The notes: generated by a model from the sequence alone, not told the origin. A stretch of 64,000 bases of DNA from Acidimicrobiaceae bacterium (GCA_003151955.1 PLZB01000055.1:74978-138977), one strand, 5' to 3'. Positions 33,210 to 41,620 are shown, counted from the stretch's first letter. Numbers and translations: made by a program.

Positions 33210-34793
33210 TCAGTAGCCGGGACCGTCGAGGAGCTCGATGGCCGGAGGAGCCCACCGGGGCGGGGCCGGCGGAGCGGCGGCACCGTCCGGGGCCGAGAGG
33301 CGGAGGACGAGGCTGAAGGACCCGGGGGGGACGGGAAGCCAGTTCGACTCGTGACCGGGAGGCGGGGAGGTGGCCAGGTAGAGGTCGAGCGACCCGTCCG
33401 GGTTGGTCCGGAGGCCGGCTGTCCGGCTCCCGATGGCGGTGCGACCGGAGGGGTCGGCGGGGTCGGCGGGGAGGTGGCCCTGGGCGTCGGATGCCGACAG
33501 GGACCACTGGCCCACCCGGGGGGCGGTCGGGGGGAGCCGGCCGGGGGGGAAGTGGAGCCGGTAGCGGTGGAGCCCGGAGAGGACCCCGCCCGTCTCGGCC
33601 GCCCCGGCCCGGAAGGTGACGGCCTGGCGGGCCGGGGCGGAGCCCAGCTCGGTCTGGGCGCTCAGGGCCCGGGCCAGGTAGTCGGTGCCGTAGCTGCCCA
33701 CCGCCCGACCGGTCGTCCAGCCCGTCGTCGTGACCTTCCGGGCCTGGCCGGCTCCGAGGGCCATCAGCTGGGGACCCAGTCCGAGGGCCTCCCGGTAGCC
33801 GGCCAGGACGGCGGGATCGGCGCTCCGGCTCGGCTCGGACCCGGACACGATCCCCCCGGCCGCCATGACGGCCTCGAGGGGGGCGTCCTGGGCCGGCGGA
33901 GGATCGTCGGCCAGGACGGCGGCGAGCTCGTCGAAGACGGGGGGGCCACTCTCGTCGATGGGGACGGGTGACGTCGCCGGTGACGACGCACAGGGCGGGA
34001 CGGAACCGGGCGGGGTGGTCGGGGCGCCCCGGGGGCCCAGGGGGTCGAGTCGGGCGCCGCGCTCGACGGCCAGGGCGGCCGGGAGATCGGCCGGTCCGGT
34101 CACCGCCGTCCGACCCAGGAGGAGCACGTCCCAGCTGGGGGCGGCCAGCCGGATCACGCCGGGGGGGAGGCTCCCCTGCCAGCCGGGCCCGAGAACGGCG
34201 TACCGGCCGGGTCGTCCACCGTCGGTGAGGACCCCGACGTCGGCGAAGGTGTTGGTGGCGCTGTCGAGGAATTGGAAGTCGACGTAGCGGCCCCGGACAG
34301 CGGGGACGGTGAGGACCTCCGGGCCGCCCCGGAGGTCGAGCCAGGCCGCCGAGGTGAGGCTGTCGACGGTGGAGGGCACCACGGGGGCCGGGCCGGGACC
34401 GACCGGGGTGGTGGCGTTCAGGAGGGCGTCGACGCCGACGAGGCAGGTGAGCTCGGCACCGAGCCTGGCCAGAGCCAGGGGGGCGTAGCCCCAGATGTAG
34501 GCGTCGGTACCCGAGATGCAGGCCTGGAGGGTCTCCGGGGCCTGGCCCCCGGCTGACCGGCAGGCACTGTCGACGAGGGGCAGGACCGGAGGGGGTTCCT
34601 GGGCCGGGACGGGCGGATCGATCACCGCCCCAGCCGATCCGGGGACGGGTCCGGAGGCGGTCCCGGCCGACCCGCACCCCGTCAGCCCGACCAGGCCGCC
34701 CAGGCCGCCCAGGACGAGGAGGACGGCCAGGACCGTCGGGAGGGGGGTCGCCCCCCTGTCGACCGCGCCAGGGGACGGTCCGGGCCGACGCAT
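33210..34793 (-). CDS. DUF1254/DUF1214-type lipoprotein
   Basis: A 527-residue secreted protein with a lipobox: signal helix at 19-38 and Cys40 in GLTGC. DAYIWGYAPLALARLG, then WLDLRGGPEVLTVPAVRGRYVDFQFLDSATNTFADVG, is the DUF1254 pattern. HRYRLHFPPGRLPPTAPRVGQWSLSASDAQGHLPADP, in pieces RLHFPPGRLPP and WSLSASD, is the DUF1214 pattern. These domains are found together in proteins of unknown function. Start ATG 34793; an upstream in-frame ATG would add about nine residues. It is divergent from the next gene, with about 70 nt between. Confidence 0.82.
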   Translation of the reverse strand: MRRPGPSPGAVDRGATPLPTVLAVLLVLGGLGGLVGLTGCGSAGTASGPVPGSAGAVIDPPVPAQEPPPVLPLVDSACRSAGGQAPETLQACISGTDAYIWGYAPLALARLGAELTCLVGVDALLNATTPVGPGPAPVVPSTVDSLTSAAWLDLRGGPEVLTVPAVRGRYVDFQFLDSATNTFADVGVLTDGGRPGRYAVLGPGWQGSLPPGVIRLAAPSWDVLLLGRTAVTGPADLPAALAVERGARLDPLGPRGAPTTPPGSVPPCASSPATSPVPIDESGPPVFDELAAVLADDPPPAQDAPLEAVMAAGGIVSGSEPSRSADPAVLAGYREALGLGPQLMALGAGQARKVTTTGWTTGRAVGSYGTDYLARALSAQTELGSAPARQAVTFRAGAAETGGVLSGLHRYRLHFPPGRLPPTAPRVGQWSLSASDAQGHLPADPADPSGRTAIGSRTAGLRTNPDGSLDLYLATSPPPGHESNWLPVPPGSFSLVLRLSAPDGAAAPPAPPRWAPPAIELLDGPGY

Positions 34794-34866
34794 GCCCGGG
34801 ACCTTAGGGCGGCGAGGCATCCTCGTCGGGATCAGGACATCCCGGCCCCGAAATGGCGATGCTTGA

Positions 34867-35829
34867 ATGTCGTCGGTGGATGACGGGGTGCGGTCCGGCG
34901 AGGGAGACCGGACCGGGCTGTTCCGTTCCCTCCGGCGGGACCCCCGGCACGCCGGGGAGATCGTCCTGCTCGCCGTGCTCCCCGAGATGGCGCCCCAGGC
35001 CGAGCGGTGGGTGGCCCGGACCAGGGCCAAGCACCCCGGGATCGGGCCGGAGGGACTCGTGGCGCGGGCCCGGCGGGAGGCCCTGAAGCGAGCCCGGATC
35101 GACGGGGCGGTGACGGGATCGTCGTTCTACATCGGGCTGCCCCCGGCCGTGGCCTCGGTCTACTGCCACCAGGTCCTCCTCGTCCTCCAGGTGGCCGCCA
35201 TCTACGGCTGGGACCCGGGGGCGGCGGAGCGGGCCGCCGAGATCCTCGTCCTCCAGGGTCGCTATCCGGACGTCGGGTCGGCGGCGGTGGAGCTCCGGCA
35301 GGCCGGGACGAGGCGGCCGAGGGAGCGGGGACCCCGGATCGGGCTCTGGAGGGCCCTCGCCCAGGCGGTCGGCCAGGTCCCGGGCATGATCGGGCTCCGC
35401 TTCAGCCGGCTCCGGGGCGAGGGCCGGGTCGGGGTGGCGTTGAAGGTGGCGGAGGCGGTGGCCCTGGTGGTCCCCGTCCTGGGCATCGTGGCCTGGGCCG
35501 CCGCCTACGCCCGGACCATGCGGAAGCTGGGGGAGGCGGCCCTGGACCGCTACGGCGGGGGCCCGACCGACACACCCGACCCGAGGGGTCCAGGCGCCGA
35601 TCCGGTGTTCCGGCTCCCGGCCCCGGCCCGCCGCCGGACCCGGGTGCTCCTCACCGTGGGACTCGTGGTCGGGGCCGTCCTGCTGGCCCTGGCCCTCGCC
35701 CTGGGCCCGTTCGTGACCCATCGACTCGGTGTCCGGCACCTGGTGAGGGTCGGCTTCGCGGAGCTGTTCCTGGCCGTGACCTTCGGCCGGATCCTCTGGA
35801 TCACCCGCCTGGCCGGCCCTCCGGCCTGA
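34867..35829 (+). CDS. Hypothetical membrane protein, 320 residues
   Basis: Start ATG 34867. The N-terminal half is a basic helical domain (ERWVARTRAKHPG, REALKRARIDGAVTGSSFYIGLPPAVASVYCHQVLLVLQVAAIYGWDP). One hydrophobic hairpin lies near 195-220 (VALKVAEAVALVVPVLGIVAWAAAYA in part) and another helix at about 262-285. The GLPPA...LQVAAIYGWDP part recalls EcsC-like proteins, but I would not assign it. It converges on the metallo-hydrolase gene, with an inverted repeat between. Confidence 0.65.
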   Translation: MSSVDDGVRSGEGDRTGLFRSLRRDPRHAGEIVLLAVLPEMAPQAERWVARTRAKHPGIGPEGLVARARREALKRARIDGAVTGSSFYIGLPPAVASVYCHQVLLVLQVAAIYGWDPGAAERAAEILVLQGRYPDVGSAAVELRQAGTRRPRERGPRIGLWRALAQAVGQVPGMIGLRFSRLRGEGRVGVALKVAEAVALVVPVLGIVAWAAAYARTMRKLGEAALDRYGGGPTDTPDPRGPGADPVFRLPAPARRRTRVLLTVGLVVGAVLLALALALGPFVTHRLGVRHLVRVGFAELFLAVTFGRILWITRLAGPPA

Positions 35830-35834
35830 CGGTC

Positions 35835-35869
35835 CCGGAGCCGGAGATCTCGGGGCGTGAGGGCTCCGG
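35835..35869. terminator. Inverted repeat between convergent genes
   Basis: CCGGAGCC at 35835-35842 and GGCTCCGG at 35862-35869 are perfect 8-bp complementary arms around a 19-nt loop that itself contains the palindrome GAGATCTC. The element fills the 48-nt gap between two convergent stops. It could form a shared terminator; there is no U-run. Confidence 0.45.
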
Positions 35870-35877
35870 ATCTGCCG

Positions 35878-36819
35878 TCATGCCAGACAGCGGAGGGGCT
35901 TCCCGCCGTTGTAGGCGATCATGTCGAAGAAGGCGGCCAGGAGATCGACGGGGTCGCCGGGCCGGGCCCCGTCGAGCTCGGCGTAGGCCCGGTGGAGGTT
36001 CCCGACGATCCGTTCGGGGTCGAGGAGGTCGGCGAAGGGCCCGAGGTCGCACTCCCGGGCCGCCTCGAGCGGGGTGAGGCCGGCGGCCCGGGCCTCGAGG
36101 GCGAGGCGCTGGACGAACCGGAGGTACTCCCCGACGACGTCGACGGCGTCGGGACCGCAGGGGGGACCGTGGCCGGGGACGATGGTGCCGGGGTCGAGCT
36201 CGACGATGCAGTCGAGGGCTTCGAGGGCGCCGGCCACCGAACCCATGAGGACGAACGGGGTCCCCCCGTTGAAGACCAGGTCCCCGGTGAACAGGACCCG
36301 GCGGTCGGGGATCCAGGCCACCACGTCGTTGGTGGTGTGGGCGGCCCGGTTCAGGTGGTGGAGCTCGACGAGGAGGTCGTCGACCCAGACGTTCAGGCGG
36401 TGCTCGAAGGTGATGAAGGGCGGGGCCGCCTCGAGCTCGCCCCAGTCGACGGTGTCCCAGATGCCGTCGGGCCGGAGGATCCCGGTCTTGAGGATCTCCT
36501 CCCGGCAGCGTTCCTGGCCGATGATGGCGGTCCAGGGGGCCAGGGAGTTCCCGTTGGTGTGGTCGCCGTGGTGGTGGGTGTTGAGGAGGGTCTTCGGCCC
36601 CTGGCCGGCCACGGCCTCCATGGCCTCGAGGTAGGCGAGGGTCCGGCGCTCGGTGGCACAGGTGTCGATGGCCAGGGTGTTGGCGGAACCGACGACGAAG
36701 CCGCAGCTGTTGATCCACCAGCTCCCGTCGGGCTGGACGAAGGCGTAGACCTTCTCGGCCACCTCCTCGACCCGGGCCGGGGGGAGCTCGTCGTGTCCGT
36801 GGTGGTGGCCTCCGCTCAC
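35878..36819 (-). CDS. Metallo-beta-lactamase-fold hydrolase
   Basis: A 313-residue MBL-fold protein. THHHGDHTNGN at about 81-91 is the HxHxDH zinc motif. The third ligand His is in HTTNDVV, the bridging Asp in LFTGDLVFNGG and the last His in VPGHGPP. The N-terminus (GTG 36819) is SGGHHHGHDELPP, an unusual His-rich leader that may hold extra metal. The sequence fits cyclase/dehydrase-like SoxH or quinoprotein-relay-type MBL proteins. It is co-directional with the aldo/keto reductase upstream. Confidence 0.9.
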   Translation of the reverse strand: MSGGHHHGHDELPPARVEEVAEKVYAFVQPDGSWWINSCGFVVGSANTLAIDTCATERRTLAYLEAMEAVAGQGPKTLLNTHHHGDHTNGNSLAPWTAIIGQERCREEILKTGILRPDGIWDTVDWGELEAAPPFITFEHRLNVWVDDLLVELHHLNRAAHTTNDVVAWIPDRRVLFTGDLVFNGGTPFVLMGSVAGALEALDCIVELDPGTIVPGHGPPCGPDAVDVVGEYLRFVQRLALEARAAGLTPLEAARECDLGPFADLLDPERIVGNLHRAYAELDGARPGDPVDLLAAFFDMIAYNGGKPLRCLA

Positions 36820-36880
36820 GGGCCGAGTCTGGCAGCTGGCGGGATCCTGGTCATCCCCCGGGGTGGAGGTGCCCGGTCGC

Positions 36881-37738
36881 TCAGGGAGCGGCCGCGTCCA
36901 GGGTGGCGAGGGCGACGGCGTCGAGGGCGAGATCGCCGGCGGCCAGGTTCTCCTCCAGGTGGGCGAGGGAGGAGGTTCCGGGGATGAGGAGGAGCCAGGG
37001 GGAATGGGCCAGGAGCCAGGCCAGGGCGACCTGACCGGGCTCGGCCCCGAGACGGGCCGCCGTCGAGACCAGGGCGGGGTGGTCGAGGACCCGGTTGGCG
37101 CCGGGGAAGCCCGATCCCATGGGGAAGAAGGGGACGAAGGCGATCCGGAGCTCCTCACAGGCGGCCAGGACCCGGGCCGAGGCCCGGTCGACCAGGTTGT
37201 AGGGATTCTGGACGCAGGCCACCTCGGTGAGCTCGGCAGCCCGGCGGAGTTGGGCCTCGGAGACGTTGCTGATCCCGACGCCCCCGATGAGGCCCTCCTC
37301 CCGGAGCCCGGCCATGGTGTCCAACTGGGCCTCGAAGCGGGCGTCGGGCTCGGCCGGGGCGTGGACCCTGAGGTTGACGACGTCGACCCGGTCGAGGGCG
37401 AGGGACCGGAGGTTGGCCTCGACCCCGGCCCGGAGCTCCGCCGGCGACCCGGCCGGGAGCCATCCGCCGGCCTCGTCCCGCCGGGCTCCGACCTTGCTGA
37501 CGATGACGAGGTCGGCGGGGTAGGGGTGGAGGGCCCGGTGGATGAGGTCGTTCGAGACGTCCGGTCCGTAGTACTGGGCCGTGTCGATGTGGTTCACGCC
37601 CAGCTCGACGGCCCGGCGGAGGACGGCCAGGGCGGTCTCGGGGTCCTTCGGTGGTCCGAAGACCCCGGGACCGGGGAGCTGCATGGCGCCGAACCCGATC
37701 CGGCGGACCGGCCGGGAGGCGAGGGAGAGATCGGTCAC
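36881..37738 (-). CDS. Aldo/keto reductase
   Basis: A 285-residue intact AKR (contrast the broken copy at 3.9 kb). The catalytic tetrad is Asp52 and Tyr57 in HIDTAQYYG, Lys82 in VSKVGA and His126 in NLRVHAP. GISNVSEAQL and LLLIPGTSSLAHLEENL bind the NADPH. Start GTG 37738. It is divergent from the zinc-ribbon gene across a 250-nt region packed with hairpins. Substrate unknown. Confidence 0.92.
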   Translation of the reverse strand: MTDLSLASRPVRRIGFGAMQLPGPGVFGPPKDPETALAVLRRAVELGVNHIDTAQYYGPDVSNDLIHRALHPYPADLVIVSKVGARRDEAGGWLPAGSPAELRAGVEANLRSLALDRVDVVNLRVHAPAEPDARFEAQLDTMAGLREEGLIGGVGISNVSEAQLRRAAELTEVACVQNPYNLVDRASARVLAACEELRIAFVPFFPMGSGFPGANRVLDHPALVSTAARLGAEPGQVALAWLLAHSPWLLLIPGTSSLAHLEENLAAGDLALDAVALATLDAAAP

Positions 37739-37743
37739 CCCGG

Positions 37744-37769
37744 GGAACCTACCGGGGACCGGCCGCGTC
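37744..37769 (+). promoter_or_regulatory. Possible ECF-sigma-type promoter for the zinc-ribbon gene leader
   Basis: GGAAC at 37744-37748 and CGTC at 37766-37769 are separated by 17 nt, resembling the -35 and -10 elements of ECF sigma factors of the SigE/SigH type. Transcription from it would start near 37776 and give a leader of about 210 nt containing the hairpin array. A TACGCT box at 37791 is a weaker alternative. Both are inferred by eye. Confidence 0.3.
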
Positions 37770-37805
37770 TCGCTCGGCCCGGGGCGGCACTACGCTGGTC
37801 AACGG

Positions 37806-37900
37806 CCGGTTTCCGCCAAACCGGGCCAAAAGGCCACTTCGGTGGCCTGGACCCTTCGGGGTCCCCGTCGCACTACCCAATTCCCGCCGGGTAGTGCGAC
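37806..37900 (+). ncRNA. Array of four perfect hairpins upstream of the zinc-ribbon gene
   Basis: Four consecutive perfect stems are visible. H1: CCGGTTT-CCGCC-AAACCGG (37806-37824). H2: AGGCCAC-TTCG-GTGGCCT (37831-37848). H3: GGACCC-TTCG-GGGTCC (37849-37864). H4: GTCGCACTACCC with GGGTAGTGCGAC, a 12-bp stem around a 10-nt loop (37867-37900). Two have the especially stable TTCG tetraloop. Stems of 7, 7, 6 and 12 bp with no mismatches in 95 nt are far beyond random expectation even in GC-rich DNA. The element could be a structured leader RNA, a small RNA gene or a repeat-derived mobile hairpin. I know of no described family that matches. The strand is assumed from the downstream gene. Confidence 0.6.
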
Positions 37901-37911
37901 GCGCTCCGAAA

Positions 37912-37991
37912 CATGTCCGACGCGGCCATGCCACAATGCCGGGAAGCGGTCGGACTGGCCGCGGCGGCAAAGGGAAGGAAGGTCGGACATG
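37912..37991 (+). promoter_or_regulatory. Possible start-codon-sequestering RNA switch
   Basis: CATGTCCGAC (37912-37921) is complementary over 10 bp to GTCGGACATG (37982-37991), whose last three bases are the zinc-ribbon start codon. Inside this, CGCGGCCA (37921-37928) pairs with TGGCCGCG (37956-37963), leaving the ribosome-binding site AGGGAAGGAAGG in a bulge. GTCCGAC can instead pair with GTCGGAC at 37949-37955, which would free the start codon. Mutually exclusive pairings of this sort are the layout of translational switches. Function is inferred. Confidence 0.45.
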
Positions 37992-39134
37992 GGGCTCTTC
38001 GGTCGGGACAAGTCGGCGCCGGTGCCGGGGATGGGGAAGCAGTCCATCTCCGACCTGACGAACATGGCCAAGCAGATGCAGGAGCAGGCCATGGCCCAGG
38101 CGGCCGCCTTCCAGCAGGCCTCTGCCCCTCCCCCAGCCTCGGCCGACGGCACCACGGCTCCGGCCGCCGAGGTGGGTTCGATGACCTGGGCCCGTCGGGT
38201 GATGGCCATCCTGGCCCCGACCGAGCCCGGATTCGTCAAGCGGTGCAACTGCGCCGTGTGCGGGGCCCCGAAGAAGCTCCCGACCACGAACGCCTACGTC
38301 TACTGCGACTACTGCGCCTCGCTCTGCGACTTCGACCTCCGGCGGGCCTGCGAGGGGGACACCGCCCCCGGGCCGGAGTACGCCGCCATCGTGAACGGTG
38401 CCCATGCCTCCATGCAGGCGGCGGTGGCTGCCGGGGACCGGGACGCCTACCGGGCCCTCCAGAAGCAGGTCTTCGAGGCCTTCGTGGCCAATGTGCCCAA
38501 CGCCATGTCCCACCGGGCCCGCAACGATGCCGCCTACCGGGAGGCCTACGTCAACTACATGGCCGAGGGGGCCACCGTCCGGGCCTTCGATCCCGCCGCC
38601 CAGGCCCTCGAAGCGGAGATGAAGCAGCGGGTCATGAGCCTCCGCTACGGGGGGAACATGATGGCGCCGACGGTGGAGGCGGACTCCTTCTGGCCCATGG
38701 CCGAGACCCTGGAGAAGCAGCTGGCCCTCTTCGCCACCCTCTACCGGTCGACCGGCGTGGTCGAGCTCGACCCCGACCACGCCGAGCACCTCACGACCAA
38801 GATGGGCTGGTCGGGCTTCTGCCAGGGCTGGCTGGCCATGCTCCCCGAGGATGCCGCCGCCCAGCTCCTCCAGCGGGCCGGCCTGACCAACGACTACGTG
38901 GCCATCGAGGTCGAGACCGGCCAGCCCCGCCACTGCGGGGGCTGCGGGGGCGAGTTCCACGCCCTCCCCGACGCCAAGGCCGTGGTCTGCGACGGCTGCG
39001 GCCGGACCGTCGACCTCGGGTCGGCCGAGATCCCCTGCGGGGGCTGCGGAGCCACGATGACCCTGCCCCGGGGCGCCGACCACATCGCCTGCCCCTTCTG
39101 CCAGACCGACGTGGAGCAGGTCGGGATCCGCTGA
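37989..39134 (+). CDS. Multi-zinc-ribbon protein of unknown function
   Basis: A 381-residue soluble protein. The first 65 residues are Met/Gln/Ala-rich and helical. A first Cys cluster (C86, C88, C91, C106, C109, C113) includes CNCAVCGAPKK and YCDYCASLCDF. A helical middle section follows (about 130-305). The C-terminus has four CxxC knuckles at 316/319, 334/337, 350/353 and 368/371, forming two zinc ribbons. Start ATG 37989 has a strong AGGGAAGGAAGG site but lies in an inverted repeat. I do not recognise the full-length family. It is translationally coupled to an MFS transporter. Confidence 0.85.
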   Translation: MGLFGRDKSAPVPGMGKQSISDLTNMAKQMQEQAMAQAAAFQQASAPPPASADGTTAPAAEVGSMTWARRVMAILAPTEPGFVKRCNCAVCGAPKKLPTTNAYVYCDYCASLCDFDLRRACEGDTAPGPEYAAIVNGAHASMQAAVAAGDRDAYRALQKQVFEAFVANVPNAMSHRARNDAAYREAYVNYMAEGATVRAFDPAAQALEAEMKQRVMSLRYGGNMMAPTVEADSFWPMAETLEKQLALFATLYRSTGVVELDPDHAEHLTTKMGWSGFCQGWLAMLPEDAAAQLLQRAGLTNDYVAIEVETGQPRHCGGCGGEFHALPDAKAVVCDGCGRTVDLGSAEIPCGGCGATMTLPRGADHIACPFCQTDVEQVGIR

Positions 39135-40348
39135 CGGACCGGGAGGCCCCCGCCCTCGGCCACCTCGACCGGGGCCTCGTCGCCGTCATGGCGGCGGCCA
39201 CCGGGGTGGCGGTGGCGAGCAACTACTACGCCCAGCCCCTCCTCCCGGTCATCGGCCGGAGCCTCCACCTCTCGGCGGGGACGGCCGGCCTGATCGTCAC
39301 GGTGGCCCAGGTCGGCTACGCCCTGGGGCTGTTCTTCCTGCTCCCCCTGGGGGATCTCCTGGAACGGCGGGGCCTGATCGTGGCCCTCTCGGTGGCCTCG
39401 GCCGGGGCCCTCGTCGTGCTGGGGCTGGCCCCCGATGCGACCGTCCTTCTCGCGGCTGCCTTCGCGGTGGGGACCCTCACGGTCCTGGCCCAGATCCTGG
39501 TGCCCTTCGCCGCCTCCCTGGCCGGCGAGGAGGAGCGGGGCCGGGTGGTGGGGATGGTCATGAGCGGCCTCCTCCTCGGGATCCTCCTGGCCCGGACCGT
39601 GGCCGGGCTCCTGGCCGGGCTGGGGTCGTGGCGCCTGGTCTACCTGGTGGCCGCCGGGGCCATGGTGGTCCAGGCCGGCGTACTCCGGTGGCGGCTCCCC
39701 CGGTCCCAGGAGACGGCCGGCCCCCGCTACCCCCGGCTCCTGGCCTCCGTGCCGGCGCTCCTGCGCCAGGAGCCGGTCCTCCTCCTCCGGTCCGTCTACG
39801 GGCTCCTGTCGTTCGGGACCTTCAGTGTCTTCTGGACCTCGATGGCGTTCCTCCTCAGCCGGCACTACGGCTACTCCCCCACTGTCATCGGCCTCTTCGG
39901 CCTGGCCGGGGCGGCCGGAGCCGGCGCCGCCACCCTGGCCGGACGGTTCTCCGACCGGGGATGGTCGAGGCGGAGCACCGGGATCTCGGCCCTCCTCCAG
40001 GTCGTCTCCTGGGGAGCGCTCTGGGCCGGGGCCCGGAGCATCGGCTGGCTCGTCGTGGGGATCGTGGTCCTCGACGTCGGGGTCCAGGGGCTCCACATCA
40101 CCAACCAGGGGGAGATCTACCGGCTCCGGCCCGAGGCCCGGAGCCGGCTGACGGCGGCCTACATGATCGTCTACTTCGTCGGTGGGGCCACAGGGTCGGC
40201 CCTGTCGGCCTGGACCAGCGGACAGTACGGCTGGGACGGGGTCTGCCTGGTCGGGGCCGGCTTCGCCGTCGCCGCCCTCTTCGTCTGGCTCCTGGCCCCG
40301 GCAAGAATCAGTACATTTGTACAGACTACTGGAGCGGGAGGGAGCTGA
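39131..40348 (+). CDS. MFS transporter
   Basis: A twelve-helix major facilitator of about 405 residues. SNYYAQPLLPVIG in helix 1, the loop motif GDLLERRGLI between helices 2 and 3, and GRFSDRGWSRR between 8 and 9 are typical of the DHA/YnfM-like efflux group. No ATG, GTG or TTG precedes helix 1 in frame. CTG 39131 overlaps the upstream TGA exactly as GTGA pairs do elsewhere in this window, so CTG may be the start. The conservative choice is ATG 39188, which begins inside helix 1. The last 15 codons are AT-rich and contain a palindrome that may serve the next gene. Confidence 0.85.
   Translation: MTDREAPALGHLDRGLVAVMAAATGVAVASNYYAQPLLPVIGRSLHLSAGTAGLIVTVAQVGYALGLFFLLPLGDLLERRGLIVALSVASAGALVVLGLAPDATVLLAAAFAVGTLTVLAQILVPFAASLAGEEERGRVVGMVMSGLLLGILLARTVAGLLAGLGSWRLVYLVAAGAMVVQAGVLRWRLPRSQETAGPRYPRLLASVPALLRQEPVLLLRSVYGLLSFGTFSVFWTSMAFLLSRHYGYSPTVIGLFGLAGAAGAGAATLAGRFSDRGWSRRSTGISALLQVVSWGALWAGARSIGWLVVGIVVLDVGVQGLHITNQGEIYRLRPEARSRLTAAYMIVYFVGGATGSALSAWTSGQYGWDGVCLVGAGFAVAALFVWLLAPARISTFVQTTGAGGS
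40311..40322. promoter_or_regulatory. Palindrome GTACA-TT-TGTAC upstream of CoA-transferase
   Basis: GTACATTTGTAC is a perfect inverted repeat in an AT-rich island (AAGAATCAGTACATTTGTAC) that stands out in GC-rich coding DNA. It lies 28 nt before the CoA-transferase ATG, within the last codons of the MFS gene. TetR-type regulators bind similar short dyads. It could hold an internal promoter for the downstream gene (inference). Confidence 0.4.
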
Positions 40349-40349
40349 G

Positions 40350-41561
40350 ATGGAGGTCCTGGAGGGATTGAAGGTCCTGGAGCTGGGGGTCTGGGTGGCG
40401 GGGCCCTCGGTGGCGGCCCTCCTGGCCGACTGGGGGGCCGAGGTGGTCAAGCTGGAAGCCCCGGAGGGGGACCCCTTCCGGGGTCTCTTCGCCGCCCTCG
40501 GCTACGACGCCGCCATCCCCAACGCCCCATTCGCCCTCGACAACCGGGGGAAGCGGAGCCTGGCCCTCGATCTGCGCCACCCCGGCTCCGGGCCCGTCCG
40601 GGAACGGCTCCTCGAGTGGGCCGACGTCCTCGTCACCAATCTCCGCCCTGACGCCCTCGGACGTCTCGGCCTCGATCCGGAGCTGGTCCGGACCCGACAC
40701 CCCCGGCTCGTCGTCGGGCTCATCACGGGCTACGGCCTCGGGGGCCCCGACGCCGATCGGCCCGGCTACGACGTCGGGGCCTTCTGGGCCCGGTCGGGCC
40801 TGGCCCGCCAGCTCCTCCCGTCCGAGGAGCCGCCCCCGATGATCCGGGGCGGGGTCGGGGACCACGTCACCGCCCTGGGGGCGACGGCGGGGATCATGGC
40901 CGCCCTCTACGAGCGGGAGCGGACCGGGGTGGGCCGGCTGGTGGAGACCTCACTCCTGCGGACGGGGGCCTTCGTGATGGGCTGGGACCTCGGGATCCAG
41001 CTGGTCCTGGGCAAGGTGGCCCCCACCCGGGCCAGGCCCGACTCCCCCACCCCTCTCCTCTCCCCCTACCGGGCCGGGGACGGCCGCTGGTTCTTCCTGA
41101 TCGGCCTCGAGGCCGACCGGCACTTCCCCGGGCTCCTCCAGGCCCTGGACCGGACCGAGCTGGCCGACGACCCCCGGTTCGCCACGGCCCGGGACCGGAG
41201 GCGGAACAGTGCCGCCTTCATCGCCGAGCTCGACGCCGCCTTCGCCACCCTGCCCCTCGACGACTGGACGGAGCGCTTCGACCGGGAGGACGTCTGGTGG
41301 GCCCCGGCCCAGACCCCGGCCGAGGTGGTCGTCGATCCCCAGCTCCGGGCCACGGGGGGGTTCGTCGAGGTCGAGGGCAGCGGTGGTGGACCACCCTTCG
41401 AGGCGGTGGCGTCCCCGGTCCAATTCGATCGAGCCCCCGTCCCCGGCCCGGGGCCGGTCCCGGAGATCGGGGAGCACAGCCGGGAGGTCCTTCTCCAGCT
41501 CGGCTTCGAGCCGGCCGAGGTCGATGGCCTGGTCGAAGCCGGGATCGTCGGAGGTCCCTGA
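40350..41561 (+). CDS. CaiB/BaiF family CoA-transferase (class III)
   Basis: A 403-residue class III CoA-transferase that moves CoA between carboxylic acids through an aspartyl-CoA thioester. The N-terminus VLELGVWVAGPSVAALLADWGAEVVKLE is canonical. The catalytic Asp is probably Asp141 in RPGYDVGAFWARSG. GTGRLVETSLLRTGAF-like text (GVGRLVETSLL) and the C-terminal PEIGEHSREVL follow. The start ATG 40350 lies 1 nt after the MFS stop, so transporter and transferase may handle one substrate. Confidence 0.92.
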   Translation: MEVLEGLKVLELGVWVAGPSVAALLADWGAEVVKLEAPEGDPFRGLFAALGYDAAIPNAPFALDNRGKRSLALDLRHPGSGPVRERLLEWADVLVTNLRPDALGRLGLDPELVRTRHPRLVVGLITGYGLGGPDADRPGYDVGAFWARSGLARQLLPSEEPPPMIRGGVGDHVTALGATAGIMAALYERERTGVGRLVETSLLRTGAFVMGWDLGIQLVLGKVAPTRARPDSPTPLLSPYRAGDGRWFFLIGLEADRHFPGLLQALDRTELADDPRFATARDRRRNSAAFIAELDAAFATLPLDDWTERFDREDVWWAPAQTPAEVVVDPQLRATGGFVEVEGSGGGPPFEAVASPVQFDRAPVPGPGPVPEIGEHSREVLLQLGFEPAEVDGLVEAGIVGGP

Positions 41562-41620
41562 TCCCCGCCACCGAGCCGGCCCGACCCCCCTCCACTCCTC
41601 CTGCGGGCCATCATGACGGT

